From the NCBI RefSeq assembly GCF_003207955.1, contig NZ_NOXG01000008.1, positions 49,308-113,307 on the forward strand: 64,000 nucleotides of DNA, in the 5' to 3' direction. The notes below the pieces were generated by a model. That model had not been told where the DNA came from. It did not search any database and saw only the letters and a program-made list of their open reading frames with translations. This DNA is from Novacetimonas pomaceti (GTDB lineage Bacteria; Pseudomonadota; Alphaproteobacteria; Acetobacterales; Acetobacteraceae). This document shows positions 36,967-45,728 of the stretch, in pieces. Both the position numbers and the translations under genes were made by a program. How positions within the stretch are numbered: position 1 is the stretch's first letter; the number at the start of each line of letters is the position of its first letter.

Positions 36967-37494
36967 ATGAAAAAAGCCTTGTTTTTTTTCGCAGCACTTT
37001 TGTGTTCGTCTTCCGCGCTGGCGCAGTCGGTCCCGGAAAAGACGGGCATGAATTCCCTTCTGGGCATGGCGCCGAATACGGCTGATTTCATAAAAGAGGT
37101 CGCGATCAGCGACCAGTTTGAAATCCAGTCGAGCCAGCTTGCCCAGACCGAGCATGTCCCGGCGCTGGAATCGTTCGCGGCGCGGATGATTTCCGATCAT
37201 CAGGAAACATCGGGGCAGCTGAAGGAAATGGTGCATGGGGGCAACCTTCAGGCGGACCTGCCCACGACACTGGACAGTTCGCACATGGCAATGCTTGACA
37301 AGCTCAGGAAACTGCATGGAAACAGTTTCGAGGAGCATTACCGCGAGGACCAGATCAGCGCCCACCAGACGGCCATTTCGCTTTTCCAGCGTTATGCCGA
37401 TAATGGTGAAAACACGGAACTGAAAAACTGGGCCGCCAAGACGCTGCCCACGCTGAAATCCCATCTGGAAATGGCGCGCAACCTTCCCCACTGA
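36967..37494 (+). CDS. DUF4142 family exported protein
   Basis: 175 residues with a signal peptide ending SSALAQ (about residue 20). The rest is a helical, ferritin-like DUF4142 domain, with the recognisable ADFIKEVAISDQFEIQSSQLA, a MISDHQETSGQL segment with a conserved His, and LKNWAAKTLPTLKSHLEMA at the end. GGAGGAA lies a few bases before ATG 36967. Function is not established for the family; members are periplasmic and often lie next to stress genes. TTGACC (about 36914) upstream may be a -35 element. Confidence 0.9.
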   Translation: MKKALFFFAALLCSSSALAQSVPEKTGMNSLLGMAPNTADFIKEVAISDQFEIQSSQLAQTEHVPALESFAARMISDHQETSGQLKEMVHGGNLQADLPTTLDSSHMAMLDKLRKLHGNSFEEHYREDQISAHQTAISLFQRYADNGENTELKNWAAKTLPTLKSHLEMARNLPH

Positions 37495-37530
37495 CCCCTT
37501 TGACGCAGCACAGAAAGGCATGAAGACCAT

Positions 37531-37884
37531 ATGAGGCAGCCCGAATCCGGACGCGCGTCATCCAGCGAAACCTTTCATCAGGATTATGAACGACGGATGG
37601 ACCTTCTTGTCCGTCGTCTTCCGTCGCGGATTCAGGCCGTCGTCCACAGGCTGCGTCGTCCGTCGGCGCGCTGGATACGGGTGCCGGTGGGCATCATTCT
37701 GGTGCCGGCGGGATTCCTGGCCATCCTGCCGGTCTTTGGGCTGTGGATGACCCCGCTGGGCCTCATGCTGCTGGCAGAGGACATTCCCCCCGTGCGCCGG
37801 TGGGTGGCCCGCGTTCTGGCATGGATCGAACGGCGTCATCCCCGCTGGATGGGGCTGCACGAAACCCGTCCGGATCAGCCCTGA
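37531..37884 (+). CDS. Small membrane protein of unknown function
   Basis: 117 residues. A basic N-terminal half (RRMDLLVRRLPSRIQAVVHR) is followed by two adjacent hydrophobic segments (about residues 53-83: VPVGIILVPAGFLAILPVFG and LWMTPLGLMLLAEDIP) and a basic C-terminal helix. The pattern matches a widespread group of small uncharacterised alphaproteobacterial membrane proteins. It lies 36 bases after the DUF4142 gene and 39 bases before the antiporter gene, suggesting one transcript. No function can be given. Confidence 0.75.
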   Translation: MRQPESGRASSSETFHQDYERRMDLLVRRLPSRIQAVVHRLRRPSARWIRVPVGIILVPAGFLAILPVFGLWMTPLGLMLLAEDIPPVRRWVARVLAWIERRHPRWMGLHETRPDQP

Positions 37885-37923
37885 GGCTGTCTGACATAAC
37901 CGGTTTCAAGGGATCAGCAGGTC

Positions 37924-39621
37924 ATGCCGCACGGAAGTCCCCTTGTCACAATCCTTGTCATCGGTCTGGGGCTTGCGTTCATACTGGGGACGATCGCCCA
38001 CAGGATCGGATGTTCGCTGCTGGTGGCGTATCTGCTGGCGGGGATCATCATCGGTCCTTTCACCCCCGGTTTCGTGGCCGATCAGGAACTGGTGCCGCAA
38101 CTGGCGGAAATCGGCGTCATCCTGCTGATGTTCGGGGTGGGCCTGCATTTTTCCATCAATGATCTGGTATCCGTGCGTGCGATCGCCATTCCCGGCGCGC
38201 TGACGCAGGTGATCCTTTCGACGATATGCGGGATGCTGCTGGCGCGGGCGCTGGGATGGTCATGGGGCGGCGGCCTGGTCTTTGGCCTGACGGTCGCGAT
38301 CGCCAGTACGGTGGTCCTGCTGCGCACATTGCAGGAACAGCGGCTGATGGAAAGCCAGCGCGGGCATATCGCGGTGGGCTGGCTGGTGATCCAGGACCTG
38401 CTGACCGTCATGGTGCTGGTGCTGCTGCCGGTTCTGGCGCCGCTGCTCAGGCCGGATGCGCCGGCCGGCATGGTCGATCCATGGCGGGTGGCGCTGGCGA
38501 TCGGGGTGACGATCGGCAAGGTCGTGGCGTTCATCGCGCTCATGCTGCTGGTGGGGCGGCGGCTGATCCCGATGATGCTGCATTCCGTCGCCCATACCGG
38601 GTCGCGGGAACTGTTTCGCCTGTGCGTGCTCGCGATTGCGCTGGGCGTGGCGATGACGGCGACCGAGGTCTTTGGCGTTTCTTTCGCGCTGGGGGCGTTC
38701 GTCGCGGGCATGGTTTTGAGTGAATCGCCACTTTCGCAGCATGCGGCCGCGGAAACGCTGCCGCTGCGTGACGCGTTCGCGGTGCTGTTCTTCATTTCCG
38801 TGGGCATGCTGTTCAACCCGGGGATCATGTTGCACGATCCCCTGCCCCTGCTGGCGACGCTCGGGGTCATCATGATCGCCACCCCGGCGATCACGGTCGT
38901 CATCCTGCGCTGCCTGCGCCAGTCGTGGCAGACCGCCCTTGGCGTTGGCGCGGGACTAGCCCAGATCGGGGAGTTTTCATTTATCCTGGCCGCCCTTGGG
39001 GTGCAGTCGGGACTGCTGACGCAGCGCGCGCATGATCTGGTGCTGGGGGCGTCGATCGTATCGATCCTGCTCAACCCGGTTGTCATTGCAATCGTCAACC
39101 AGATCAATGCCATGCTCGATCGGCGCGAATGGCTGCGCATGGGACGTGAAGGCCGCGACGGAAGCATGGCGATGCTGCATGACCATGCCGTGCTGATCGG
39201 GTACGGGCGCGTCGGCTCCCTCGTGGCGGAGGGACTGCGCGCGCGTCATGTCCCGCTGCTGGTGATCGAGGCCGGGGATACGCGTGTGCATGCGCTGGAT
39301 GAGCGGGGGATCCCGGTTCTGCTGGGCAATGCGGCCGATCCCGGGCTTCTTCCCCTCGCCGGGCTGGATCGCGCGCGCATCCTGATCGTCGCCATTCCCG
39401 ATGCGTTCGAGGCCGGGGAAATCATACAGCAGGCGCGCGGCCTCAGTCCCCAGCTTGATATCGTCGCCCGGGCGCATTTCGACAGCGCCGCCGACTACCT
39501 TTCCGAATATGGCGCCAGCCTGGTCATCATGGGCGAACGCGAAATCGCCCGCGCCATGCTGGATTACGCCACCCGTGACGAGGCCGCGGCACCCGGACGC
39601 GACGCGTCCCCATCCAGCTGA
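37924..39621 (+). CDS. CPA2 family cation:proton antiporter with RCK (TrkA-N) domain (YbaL/KefB-like)
   Basis: Inner-membrane monovalent cation/H+ exchanger or K+ efflux system. Residues 1 to about 390 form the Na/H-exchanger domain with a dozen hydrophobic segments, including LLMFGVGLHFS and the FGVSFALGAFVAGMVLSESP stretch. The C-terminus is a TrkA-N nucleotide-binding domain (AVLIGYGRVGSLVAEGL, a Rossmann GxGxxG) followed by GNAADPGLL. 565 residues. The architecture fits YbaL; KefC-specific regulatory features were not identified. It is followed 9 bases later by the GH15 gene. Confidence 0.92.
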   Translation: MPHGSPLVTILVIGLGLAFILGTIAHRIGCSLLVAYLLAGIIIGPFTPGFVADQELVPQLAEIGVILLMFGVGLHFSINDLVSVRAIAIPGALTQVILSTICGMLLARALGWSWGGGLVFGLTVAIASTVVLLRTLQEQRLMESQRGHIAVGWLVIQDLLTVMVLVLLPVLAPLLRPDAPAGMVDPWRVALAIGVTIGKVVAFIALMLLVGRRLIPMMLHSVAHTGSRELFRLCVLAIALGVAMTATEVFGVSFALGAFVAGMVLSESPLSQHAAAETLPLRDAFAVLFFISVGMLFNPGIMLHDPLPLLATLGVIMIATPAITVVILRCLRQSWQTALGVGAGLAQIGEFSFILAALGVQSGLLTQRAHDLVLGASIVSILLNPVVIAIVNQINAMLDRREWLRMGREGRDGSMAMLHDHAVLIGYGRVGSLVAEGLRARHVPLLVIEAGDTRVHALDERGIPVLLGNAADPGLLPLAGLDRARILIVAIPDAFEAGEIIQQARGLSPQLDIVARAHFDSAADYLSEYGASLVIMGEREIARAMLDYATRDEAAAPGRDASPSS

Positions 39622-39630
39622 GGGCCATGC

Positions 39631-41454
39631 ATGTCGCCTGTTTCAGTCATGTCACGCCGGATCGAGGATTATGCGATGATCGGCTCCACCCACAGCGCGG
39701 CGCTGGTGCATCGCAACGGCACGATCGAATGGCTGTGCATGCCGCGTTTCGATTCCGAGGCAATATTCGCCTCCCTGCTCGGCACGCCGGAAAATGGCGA
39801 ATGGGTCCTGCGCGCGACCGACCCGGCGGCCCGTATTTCCCGCCGTTACGTGCCGGACACGATGATTCTGGAAACCACGATCGAAACGCCGCAGGGGCGT
39901 GCCGTGGTGCAGGATTTCATGCCCACGCCGGTCGATGGCGACCTGCATGAACTGATCCGCATCATTCGCGGGATCGAGGGAACGGTAAGTTTTGCGGCCG
40001 AGCTGCGCCTGCGCTTCAATTACGGGGCATGGATCCCGTGGGTGGAACGGCGCGAGGGGGCGATATTCGCCTTTGCCGGACCTGATGCGATCCGCCTGAG
40101 CAGCAGCGTGGACCTGAGCAACGCGAACTTCTCCACCACTTCGGATTTCACCATTGTCGCGGGACAGAGCGTCGCGACGACGCTGGAATGGTTTCCATCC
40201 CACAAGATCCCGCCCCTGCCGCGCGACCCTTATGCCCTGCTGCGCCATACCGAGGCACAGGGACGGCTGTGGGCCTCGCAATGCACGTATGAAGGTCCTT
40301 ACGCGGAAACCGTGCGGCGGTCGCTCATGACGCTCAAGGCGCTGACCTATCACCCGACGGGCGGGATCGTCGCCGCGCCGACCACCTCCCTGCCCGAAGA
40401 TCCGGGGGGCAGCCGCAACTGGGATTATCGTTACTGCTGGTTGCGCGATGCGGTCTGGACGCTGCATGCCCTGACCGTTTCGGGATATATGGAGGAAGCG
40501 AGCGCGTGGCGCTGGTGGCTGATGCGCGCGACGGCGGGGGCGCCGGACGGGTTGCAGATCATGTACGGGCTGCATGGGGAACGTCGCCTGACGGAAACGA
40601 CGCTGGATCATCTGGCGGGATATGAAAACAGCCGTCCGGTGCGCATTGGCAACGCCGCCCACGGACAATTGCAGCTCGATGTCTATGGATCGCTGCTCGG
40701 GGCGTTCGATGCGGCGCGGCGTGACGGACTGCCCGACATGGACGCGATATGGCCGCTCCAGCGTTCCATCGCCGATCGTCTGCTGGTGCTGTGGCGGGAG
40801 CCGGATTCCAGCCTGTGGGAAATCCGTGGCCCCAAGCAGCATTTCGTCTATTCCAAGATGATGTGCTGGTTCGCATTCGACCGGACCATCGCCAGCGCCG
40901 TGGATTTCGGGCTGGAAGGTCCGATCGACACCTGGCGGCAGGCGCGCGAGGAAATCCATGCACAGGTCTGTGAAAAAGGATTTGACGGCGCAAGCAACAG
41001 TTTCGTGCAGTATTACGGGGCCGATCGCGTCGATGCCTCCCTGCTGCAGATTCCGCTGCTGGGCTTCCTGCCCGCCGATGACCCGCGCGTGCAGGGCACG
41101 GTCGCGCGGATCGAACGCGAACTGCTGCATAACAACGTCGTCTACCGCTACCTTCCCGAAGGGGTGCGCGCCGATGGGCTGGAAGGCCGGGAGGGCGCCT
41201 TCCTTGCCTGTAGCTTCTGGCTGTGTGACGCCTACATCATGTCCCACCGCATGGACGAGGCCCGTGCCCTGTTCGAGCGCCTGCTGACCTATGGCAATGA
41301 CCTTGGCCTGTTCTCGGAGGAGTATGATCCCGTCGCGCGGCGGCAGCTGGGCAATTTCCCGCAGGCGTTCAGTCATTTCGCCCTTGTCCATACCGCCCAC
41401 ATGCTGGCCGGGGGCGTCATCGACGCCAGCGGCCAGCGACGCAGGAAGAAGTAG
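39631..41454 (+). CDS. GH15 family glycosidase (glucoamylase/trehalase-like)
   Basis: Cytoplasmic inverting alpha-glucosidase of the GH15 family; no signal peptide. The N-terminal beta-sandwich begins IEDYAMIGSTHSAALVHRNG and the (alpha/alpha)6 barrel contains SRNWDYRYCWLRDAVWTLHA. Probable general acid is E397 (SLWEIRG) and general base E563/E564 (LFSEEYDP). 607 residues. Proteins of this layout include bacterial trehalases as well as glucoamylases, so with the TreYZ operon 4 kb away a trehalose-degrading role is plausible but unproven. AGGG lies 6 bases before ATG 39631. Confidence 0.9.
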   Translation: MSPVSVMSRRIEDYAMIGSTHSAALVHRNGTIEWLCMPRFDSEAIFASLLGTPENGEWVLRATDPAARISRRYVPDTMILETTIETPQGRAVVQDFMPTPVDGDLHELIRIIRGIEGTVSFAAELRLRFNYGAWIPWVERREGAIFAFAGPDAIRLSSSVDLSNANFSTTSDFTIVAGQSVATTLEWFPSHKIPPLPRDPYALLRHTEAQGRLWASQCTYEGPYAETVRRSLMTLKALTYHPTGGIVAAPTTSLPEDPGGSRNWDYRYCWLRDAVWTLHALTVSGYMEEASAWRWWLMRATAGAPDGLQIMYGLHGERRLTETTLDHLAGYENSRPVRIGNAAHGQLQLDVYGSLLGAFDAARRDGLPDMDAIWPLQRSIADRLLVLWREPDSSLWEIRGPKQHFVYSKMMCWFAFDRTIASAVDFGLEGPIDTWRQAREEIHAQVCEKGFDGASNSFVQYYGADRVDASLLQIPLLGFLPADDPRVQGTVARIERELLHNNVVYRYLPEGVRADGLEGREGAFLACSFWLCDAYIMSHRMDEARALFERLLTYGNDLGLFSEEYDPVARRQLGNFPQAFSHFALVHTAHMLAGGVIDASGQRRRKK

Positions 41455-41543
41455 GCGGCGGATGCAGCGACTGACTGCCGGGCCGGGCCATTGCCGCCCG
41501 TTTTCGGTTGGGGCTTCGCGCGGCGGTCGATAGGATCGTGACC

Positions 41544-42371
41544 ATGCCCCACATCCATTCCCTTTACGTCTATCCCGTCAAAAGCCTGCATCGCTGCGCC
41601 GTGCGGTCGTTCAGGGTGGATCCGTGGGGACCCCGCGGGGATCGCCGCTGGATCGTGACGGATGTAAACGGGAAGTTCCTGACGCAGCGCCATCATCCCC
41701 GGATGGCCACGCTGATGGTGCGGGCCATGGCAGGCGGGCTTGTCATCGGCAACGGGCGGATGGAGAATCTCTGCGTCGCGTTCCCATCGCCGGATGCCCC
41801 TGTCATGGGTGTCGAGGTCTGGGGCGACAGGGTGCAGGCCCATGATGCGGGAGAGGATGCGGCCGCGTGGCTGTCACAGGCGCTGGGGCACGGGTGCCGG
41901 CTGGCGTTCATGCGTGATCCCCGCTCCGCGCGGGTGAAGGATGCGGCGGGCATCTATCCCGTATCGTTCGCGGATGGTTTTCCCCTGCTGCTGGCGACGA
42001 CATCCTCCCTTGCCGACCTGAACGGCAGGATGAAGCATCCGGTGCCGATGGAACGCTTCCGCCCCAATGTCGTGATCGCCGGGTCGGAGCCGTGGGAGGA
42101 GGATACATGGCGGCGCATCCGGATCGGCGCGGTGGAACTTTCCGTTGCAAAGGCCTGCAGCCGCTGCAACGTGACGACCGTGGATCAGGAAACGGGCGAG
42201 GTGCCACAAAAGGGCGAACCGTTACGCACGCTTGCAGGGTTTCGCCACGTGACGGATGGCATCATGTTCGGACAGAATGCCCTCGTCCGGCAGGAGGGCG
42301 TCATTGCGGTCGGCGATGAGGTCGTTATTGTGGAACGGGGATCCTCCAATCTCGGACCTCCGGCGTCCTGA
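41544..42371 (+). CDS. MOSC domain-containing protein (YcbX-like)
   Basis: MOSC proteins bind sulfur-carrying molybdenum cofactor and act in Moco-dependent reduction or sulfuration. The N-terminal MOSC beta-barrel domain reads IHSLYVYPVKSLHRCAVRSF. The MOSC core has RFRPNVVIAG and the conserved-Cys segment KACSRCNVTTVD, the candidate Moco-binding cysteines. About 275 residues from ATG 41544, which has AGGA 8 bases upstream; an earlier TTG frame start is less likely. A YcbX ferredoxin domain is absent, so an electron partner would be separate. Confidence 0.9.
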   Translation: MPHIHSLYVYPVKSLHRCAVRSFRVDPWGPRGDRRWIVTDVNGKFLTQRHHPRMATLMVRAMAGGLVIGNGRMENLCVAFPSPDAPVMGVEVWGDRVQAHDAGEDAAAWLSQALGHGCRLAFMRDPRSARVKDAAGIYPVSFADGFPLLLATTSSLADLNGRMKHPVPMERFRPNVVIAGSEPWEEDTWRRIRIGAVELSVAKACSRCNVTTVDQETGEVPQKGEPLRTLAGFRHVTDGIMFGQNALVRQEGVIAVGDEVVIVERGSSNLGPPAS

Positions 42372-42413
42372 TTTTCGCTGATGCTCCCCTCCCCGATATG
42401 GACGGAGATGCCC

Positions 42414-43415
42414 ATGACCGCCCTTTCTGTCCTTGACCTGTCCCTGATCACCCGTGGCGGCAGCGTGGCTGGCGCGCTGGCCAACAGCGTTGATCTGGCG
42501 CGTCTTGCGGAACGGCTGGGGTATCATCGCTACTGGCTGGCAGAACATCATGCCATGCCCGGCATCGCCTCGGCCGCGACGGCGGTGGTGATCGGGCATA
42601 TTGCTGGCACCACGCAACATATCCGTGTCGGCGCGGGCGGGATCATGCTGCCCAATCATTCCCCGCTGTCCGTGGCGGAAGCCTTTGGCACGCTGGAAAG
42701 CCTTTATCCGGGACGCATAGACCTCGGGCTGGGTCGCGCGCCGGGATCGGATCAGGCCACGATGCGCGCCCTGCGTCGCGATCCGGCGGCGGCCGATCGC
42801 TTTCCCATGGATGTTCAGGAGGTCCTGCGTTATCTCGGCCCGGTGGAGGCTGGACAGCGTGTGGTCGCCATCCCGGGTGCGGGACTGGACGTGCCGGTCT
42901 GGTTGCTGGGGTCGTCGCTGTTTTCCGCGCATCTTGCGGCCCGACTGGGGCTGCCGTTCGCGTTTGCCGCCCATTTCGCCCCCGCGATGATGGAAGAGGC
43001 CATCGCCCTTTACAGGCACGCCTTTGTCCCGTCGCGATATCTGCAGGCGCCTCATGTCATGTTATGCGTCAACGTCATTGCCGCCGATGACGATGCGACG
43101 GCCGCGCTGCTGTTCACCTCGCTTGAGCAGTATTTCGTGGCGCTCCGTTCCGGCCGGCCCACGGCATTCCCGCCGCCGGACGCGCGCGTGCAACATGATC
43201 CGGCCCAACGGGGCATGCTGGAACAGGTCCTGCGTTACACGTTCCATGGCGGGGTGGAGCGCGTGCGCCAGTCCCTGACGAATTTCATGCGGCGCCATCG
43301 CCCGGACGAACTGATGGTGGCGATGCCGATATACGATCACGCCGCCCGATGCCATTCACTGTCCCTGCTGAAGGGCCTGTGGGACGGGATGGAAACGGAT
43401 GCCATGGCGGGTTAG
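42414..43415 (+). CDS. LLM class flavin-dependent oxidoreductase (luciferase-like)
   Basis: Bacterial-luciferase-like monooxygenase that would use reduced flavin; the substrate is unknown. Motifs are VLDLSLITRGGS at the N-terminus, LGYHRYWLAEHHAMPGIAS (the typical WxAEHH), VGAGGIMLPNHSPLSVAEAF and LYPGRIDLGLGRAPGSD. 333 residues, normal. ATG 42414 has GGAG 6 bases upstream. It lies 42 bases after the MOSC gene on the same strand and may be co-transcribed. Confidence 0.92.
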   Translation: MTALSVLDLSLITRGGSVAGALANSVDLARLAERLGYHRYWLAEHHAMPGIASAATAVVIGHIAGTTQHIRVGAGGIMLPNHSPLSVAEAFGTLESLYPGRIDLGLGRAPGSDQATMRALRRDPAAADRFPMDVQEVLRYLGPVEAGQRVVAIPGAGLDVPVWLLGSSLFSAHLAARLGLPFAFAAHFAPAMMEEAIALYRHAFVPSRYLQAPHVMLCVNVIAADDDATAALLFTSLEQYFVALRSGRPTAFPPPDARVQHDPAQRGMLEQVLRYTFHGGVERVRQSLTNFMRRHRPDELMVAMPIYDHAARCHSLSLLKGLWDGMETDAMAG

Positions 43416-43497
43416 CTGGATTTCCTGTCATGAAACCCTGCTTTCGTTCACACGCTTCATAAAACAGGTATCCGAAAATAGAGAAGGAGGGAGTGTC

Positions 43498-43665
43498 ATG
43501 GATTTCCCCCTCTGCGTGCATGCAGAAAACATGTCACTGTTTCATTGGGTAAGGCGTGAACTGCATGCCTGTTTCGATTTCATCATACATGAGCCGCCGC
43601 CCCACGAGATGCTGACGCTGATCGACGGTCTGGAGCAGACGCATGGCGTCCAGAATGTGCTGTAG
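43498..43665 (+). CDS. Small NepR-like protein (candidate anti-sigma factor)
   Basis: 55 residues behind an excellent AAGGAGGGA ribosome-binding site 5-6 bases before ATG 43498. The core reads WVRRELHACFDFIIHEPPPH and continues EMLTLIDGLEQ. This matches the pattern of NepR, the anti-sigma factor that holds EcfG (general stress response of Alphaproteobacteria): two helices around an EPxP-type turn, with Leu, Tyr/Phe, Glu-Pro-x-Pro and a final Leu-rich helix. No ecfG or phyR lies beside it, so it would be an orphan copy. The alternative is an unrelated small protein. The resemblance is by eye. Confidence 0.6.
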   Translation: MDFPLCVHAENMSLFHWVRRELHACFDFIIHEPPPHEMLTLIDGLEQTHGVQNVL

Positions 43666-43955
43666 GAGAAAAATACCCGGACATGGCCGCGTCACATGGT
43701 GACGTGGAGGGTTCCTGAAAGTTTGTTTAGAAAAAACCATGTAATTTTAAGGAATTTTATGAATGTTTTTTCAGGAATGTTTGGGATTGTTTCTTTTGCG
43801 GAAAATAGCATCTGAAAATTTTTGGTGAAGATTTTTTTAAAAATCTTTATGGAGACGTCACATTTTTGAAAAAATCGATTCCAAAAAACTTTTGTCATTC
43901 ATTATCAATGGGCTATTTTTAAACGGCCTCCTGTTTTCAGACGATCCATGAGGAA
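43666..43955. other. AT-rich intergenic region
   Basis: 290 bases, strongly AT-rich, between the NepR-like gene and the convergent creatininase gene. It contains the hairpin repeat at 43826-43849 and several T- and A-runs. No coding frame is supported. Confidence 0.5.
43826..43849. repeat. Hairpin repeat, copy B (AAGATTTTT-TT-AAAAATCTT)
   Basis: A perfect 9-bp stem extended by two weaker pairs, preceded by ATTTTTGG. It shares the core arm-TTTTT-nn-AAAAA-arm and the leading TTTTTGG with the hairpins at 13609 and 51309, while the arm sequence differs. It lies between convergent genes and probably acts as a terminator. Confidence 0.6.
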
Positions 43956-44780
43956 TCATTTTCCCCAGTTTTCGTGTTCAAGATGCGCCAGCAGGTCAAC
44001 GCCCAGCGCCGTCAGCCGATCAAGCAGTTTTTCCCCCGTTTGCGCTGAACATAGTCGCGGGTCGGCATTCGCGACGCCCCTGACGGCAATTTCATTGATC
44101 TCAAGGGGAAAATTGATGCTGGCATCGTCAAATTCCACCGTTGCAAAGCCATTGACCGGCATCCCCATGAATGGGGGCGGCGCAGCCGGCCCGGGGACAA
44201 GATCCTGACGGATCAGATCGGGAAACAGCGCCATGGCGATGCTTCCCAGCGGATTGCCGCCATGACCTGCGGAGCGTTTCGCCGCATCGGCGTCCTCCAT
44301 CACATCGGGCAACATCCCTGCCGCGATGCTCCACAGATATACGCACGGGATCACGATCCCATGTTCCTGCCGCACGGCCAGCGTGACATCATGAATGGCC
44401 TGCGCATTTCCCCCATGACCGTTGAAGATCACGATACGCGTCAGTCCCTGTCGCACAAGACAGGAAATCATGTCAGTCAGGACGGCGCGCAGGGTGGATT
44501 GCCGCAGCGCGATGCCGCCAATCATGCTTCCGAAAAAATCAGCCCCGCCATAAGGCAGTACGGGTGCTACATAGGTGGTGATGCCACGATCCGTCGCCGC
44601 CATGGCCACGCGCCGCGCCACGGCGTCCGCGCACATGTAATCGCCCATTGGCGCGAATGGCCCCTGATCCTCATGACTGCCAAGGGGCAGGATGATGACG
44701 GGATTGCGCGACAGCACTTCACGCGCTTCTTCCCCGGTGAGTTCGCCAAGACATGTCTTTGTAGGAATTTCATTCATCAT
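43956..44780 (-). CDS. Creatininase family amidohydrolase
   Basis: Member of the creatininase/creatinine amidohydrolase superfamily (metal-dependent amide hydrolases). The N-terminal metal motif reads LPLGSHEDQGPFAPMGDY, where the familiar version has E-x-H and T-D; here E37 is kept, Q39 replaces the His and D47 precedes Y48. VIFNGHGGNAQAI is the conserved second motif, and AGHGGNPLGSIAMALFPDL replaces the usual HAGExETS. It thus belongs to a divergent subgroup whose substrate is unknown. ATG 44780 has AGGA 7 bases upstream. About 274 residues. Confidence 0.85.
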   Translation of the reverse strand: MMNEIPTKTCLGELTGEEAREVLSRNPVIILPLGSHEDQGPFAPMGDYMCADAVARRVAMAATDRGITTYVAPVLPYGGADFFGSMIGGIALRQSTLRAVLTDMISCLVRQGLTRIVIFNGHGGNAQAIHDVTLAVRQEHGIVIPCVYLWSIAAGMLPDVMEDADAAKRSAGHGGNPLGSIAMALFPDLIRQDLVPGPAAPPPFMGMPVNGFATVEFDDASINFPLEINEIAVRGVANADPRLCSAQTGEKLLDRLTALGVDLLAHLEHENWGK

Positions 44781-45063
44781 GCGTGGATCCTGATAATGTA
44801 ATCGTTCTGGAAATACTGTTGGTGAAATCCTGTTTTCAGGAAAAATCATGCGCGTATTTACGATGTTTCATGACATGCGCGCGAAAAACCTGCTCTCCAC
44901 ATTTACAGGAATTTCCCAAAAATTACCATATGCGGCCCGATTACCCATTTTCCCCACGATCGGATGAATGCCGTCCGGTAACATGGCCAATCTGCAGGCG
45001 GAAATATACGAAACAATAAATAACCATAAAGCATAGTTATTTGAATGACATTATTTCTGAAGT

Positions 45064-45087
45064 AATCATCATGGAAATCCGATGATT
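45064..45087. promoter_or_regulatory. Inverted repeat upstream of the nitroreductase gene
   Basis: AATCATC (45064-45070) and GATGATT (45081-45087) form a perfect 7-bp dyad with a 10-base spacer ending 30 bases before the start codon. The location suits an operator or a leader hairpin. The remaining 44781-45063 is intergenic with no supported gene. Confidence 0.3.
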
Positions 45088-45117
45088 TCCTATGCGACAC
45101 ATTGCAGGTGATTCCTC

Positions 45118-45723
45118 ATGACCGAAGCCCCTGAACGCCATTCCGATACTGCCGTCGATCGCCTTATCCTTGATCGCTGGTCCCCCCGGGCCTTTACGCC
45201 CGCCCCCATCACGGAAGCGGAGCTTCTTTCCTTTCTGGATGCGGGCCGGTGGGCGCCTTCGGCCTATAATTCCCAGCCATGGCGCTTCATCTACGCACGT
45301 CGCGATACCCCGGACTGGGAACGGTTCCTGTCATGGCTGATCCCGTTCAACCATGCCTGGGCACAGAATGCATCCGCACTGGTCTATGTCGCATCGCATA
45401 CGGTCATGGGTGGTGGCAGGGCGGAGCCGGTACCCTCCCCCACCCATGCGTTTGACGCGGGTGCCGCGACCGTGCTGGTGCAACTGCAACTGAGCCGGGC
45501 TGGATGGGCCGGCCATCCCATCAGCGGGTTTGACCACGATCTCGCGCGTTCGGGACTGGAACTGCCTGAGGATCATGCCCTCAATGCCGCCCTTGTCATC
45601 GGCCGGCAGGGCGATGCGGGAACATTGCCCGACTCCCTGCGCGCGCGTGAGGTTCCCTCTGCCCGTCGGCCTCTGTCGGAACTTGTCTTCGCGGGAAGGT
45701 TCCGTGTTCAGGACCCGGACTGA
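45118..45723 (+). CDS. Nitroreductase family protein
   Basis: FMN-dependent NAD(P)H oxidoreductase fold. The N-terminal RWSPRAF and the FMN-binding segment WAPSAYNSQPWRFIYA are characteristic, as is the later GWAGHPISGFD. 201 residues, normal for the short nitroreductases. AGGTGA lies 7-8 bases before ATG 45118. The substrate (quinone, nitro compound or enone) cannot be deduced. It converges with rarA, whose 3' end lies 5 bases away. Confidence 0.92.
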   Translation: MTEAPERHSDTAVDRLILDRWSPRAFTPAPITEAELLSFLDAGRWAPSAYNSQPWRFIYARRDTPDWERFLSWLIPFNHAWAQNASALVYVASHTVMGGGRAEPVPSPTHAFDAGAATVLVQLQLSRAGWAGHPISGFDHDLARSGLELPEDHALNAALVIGRQGDAGTLPDSLRAREVPSARRPLSELVFAGRFRVQDPD

Positions 45724-45728
45724 ATGGG

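Noticed and set aside
39652..41400. A 582-codon open frame antisense to the GH15 gene
   Set aside because: Low-complexity composition typical of an antisense shadow; the GH15 protein on the plus strand carries conserved catalytic motifs.
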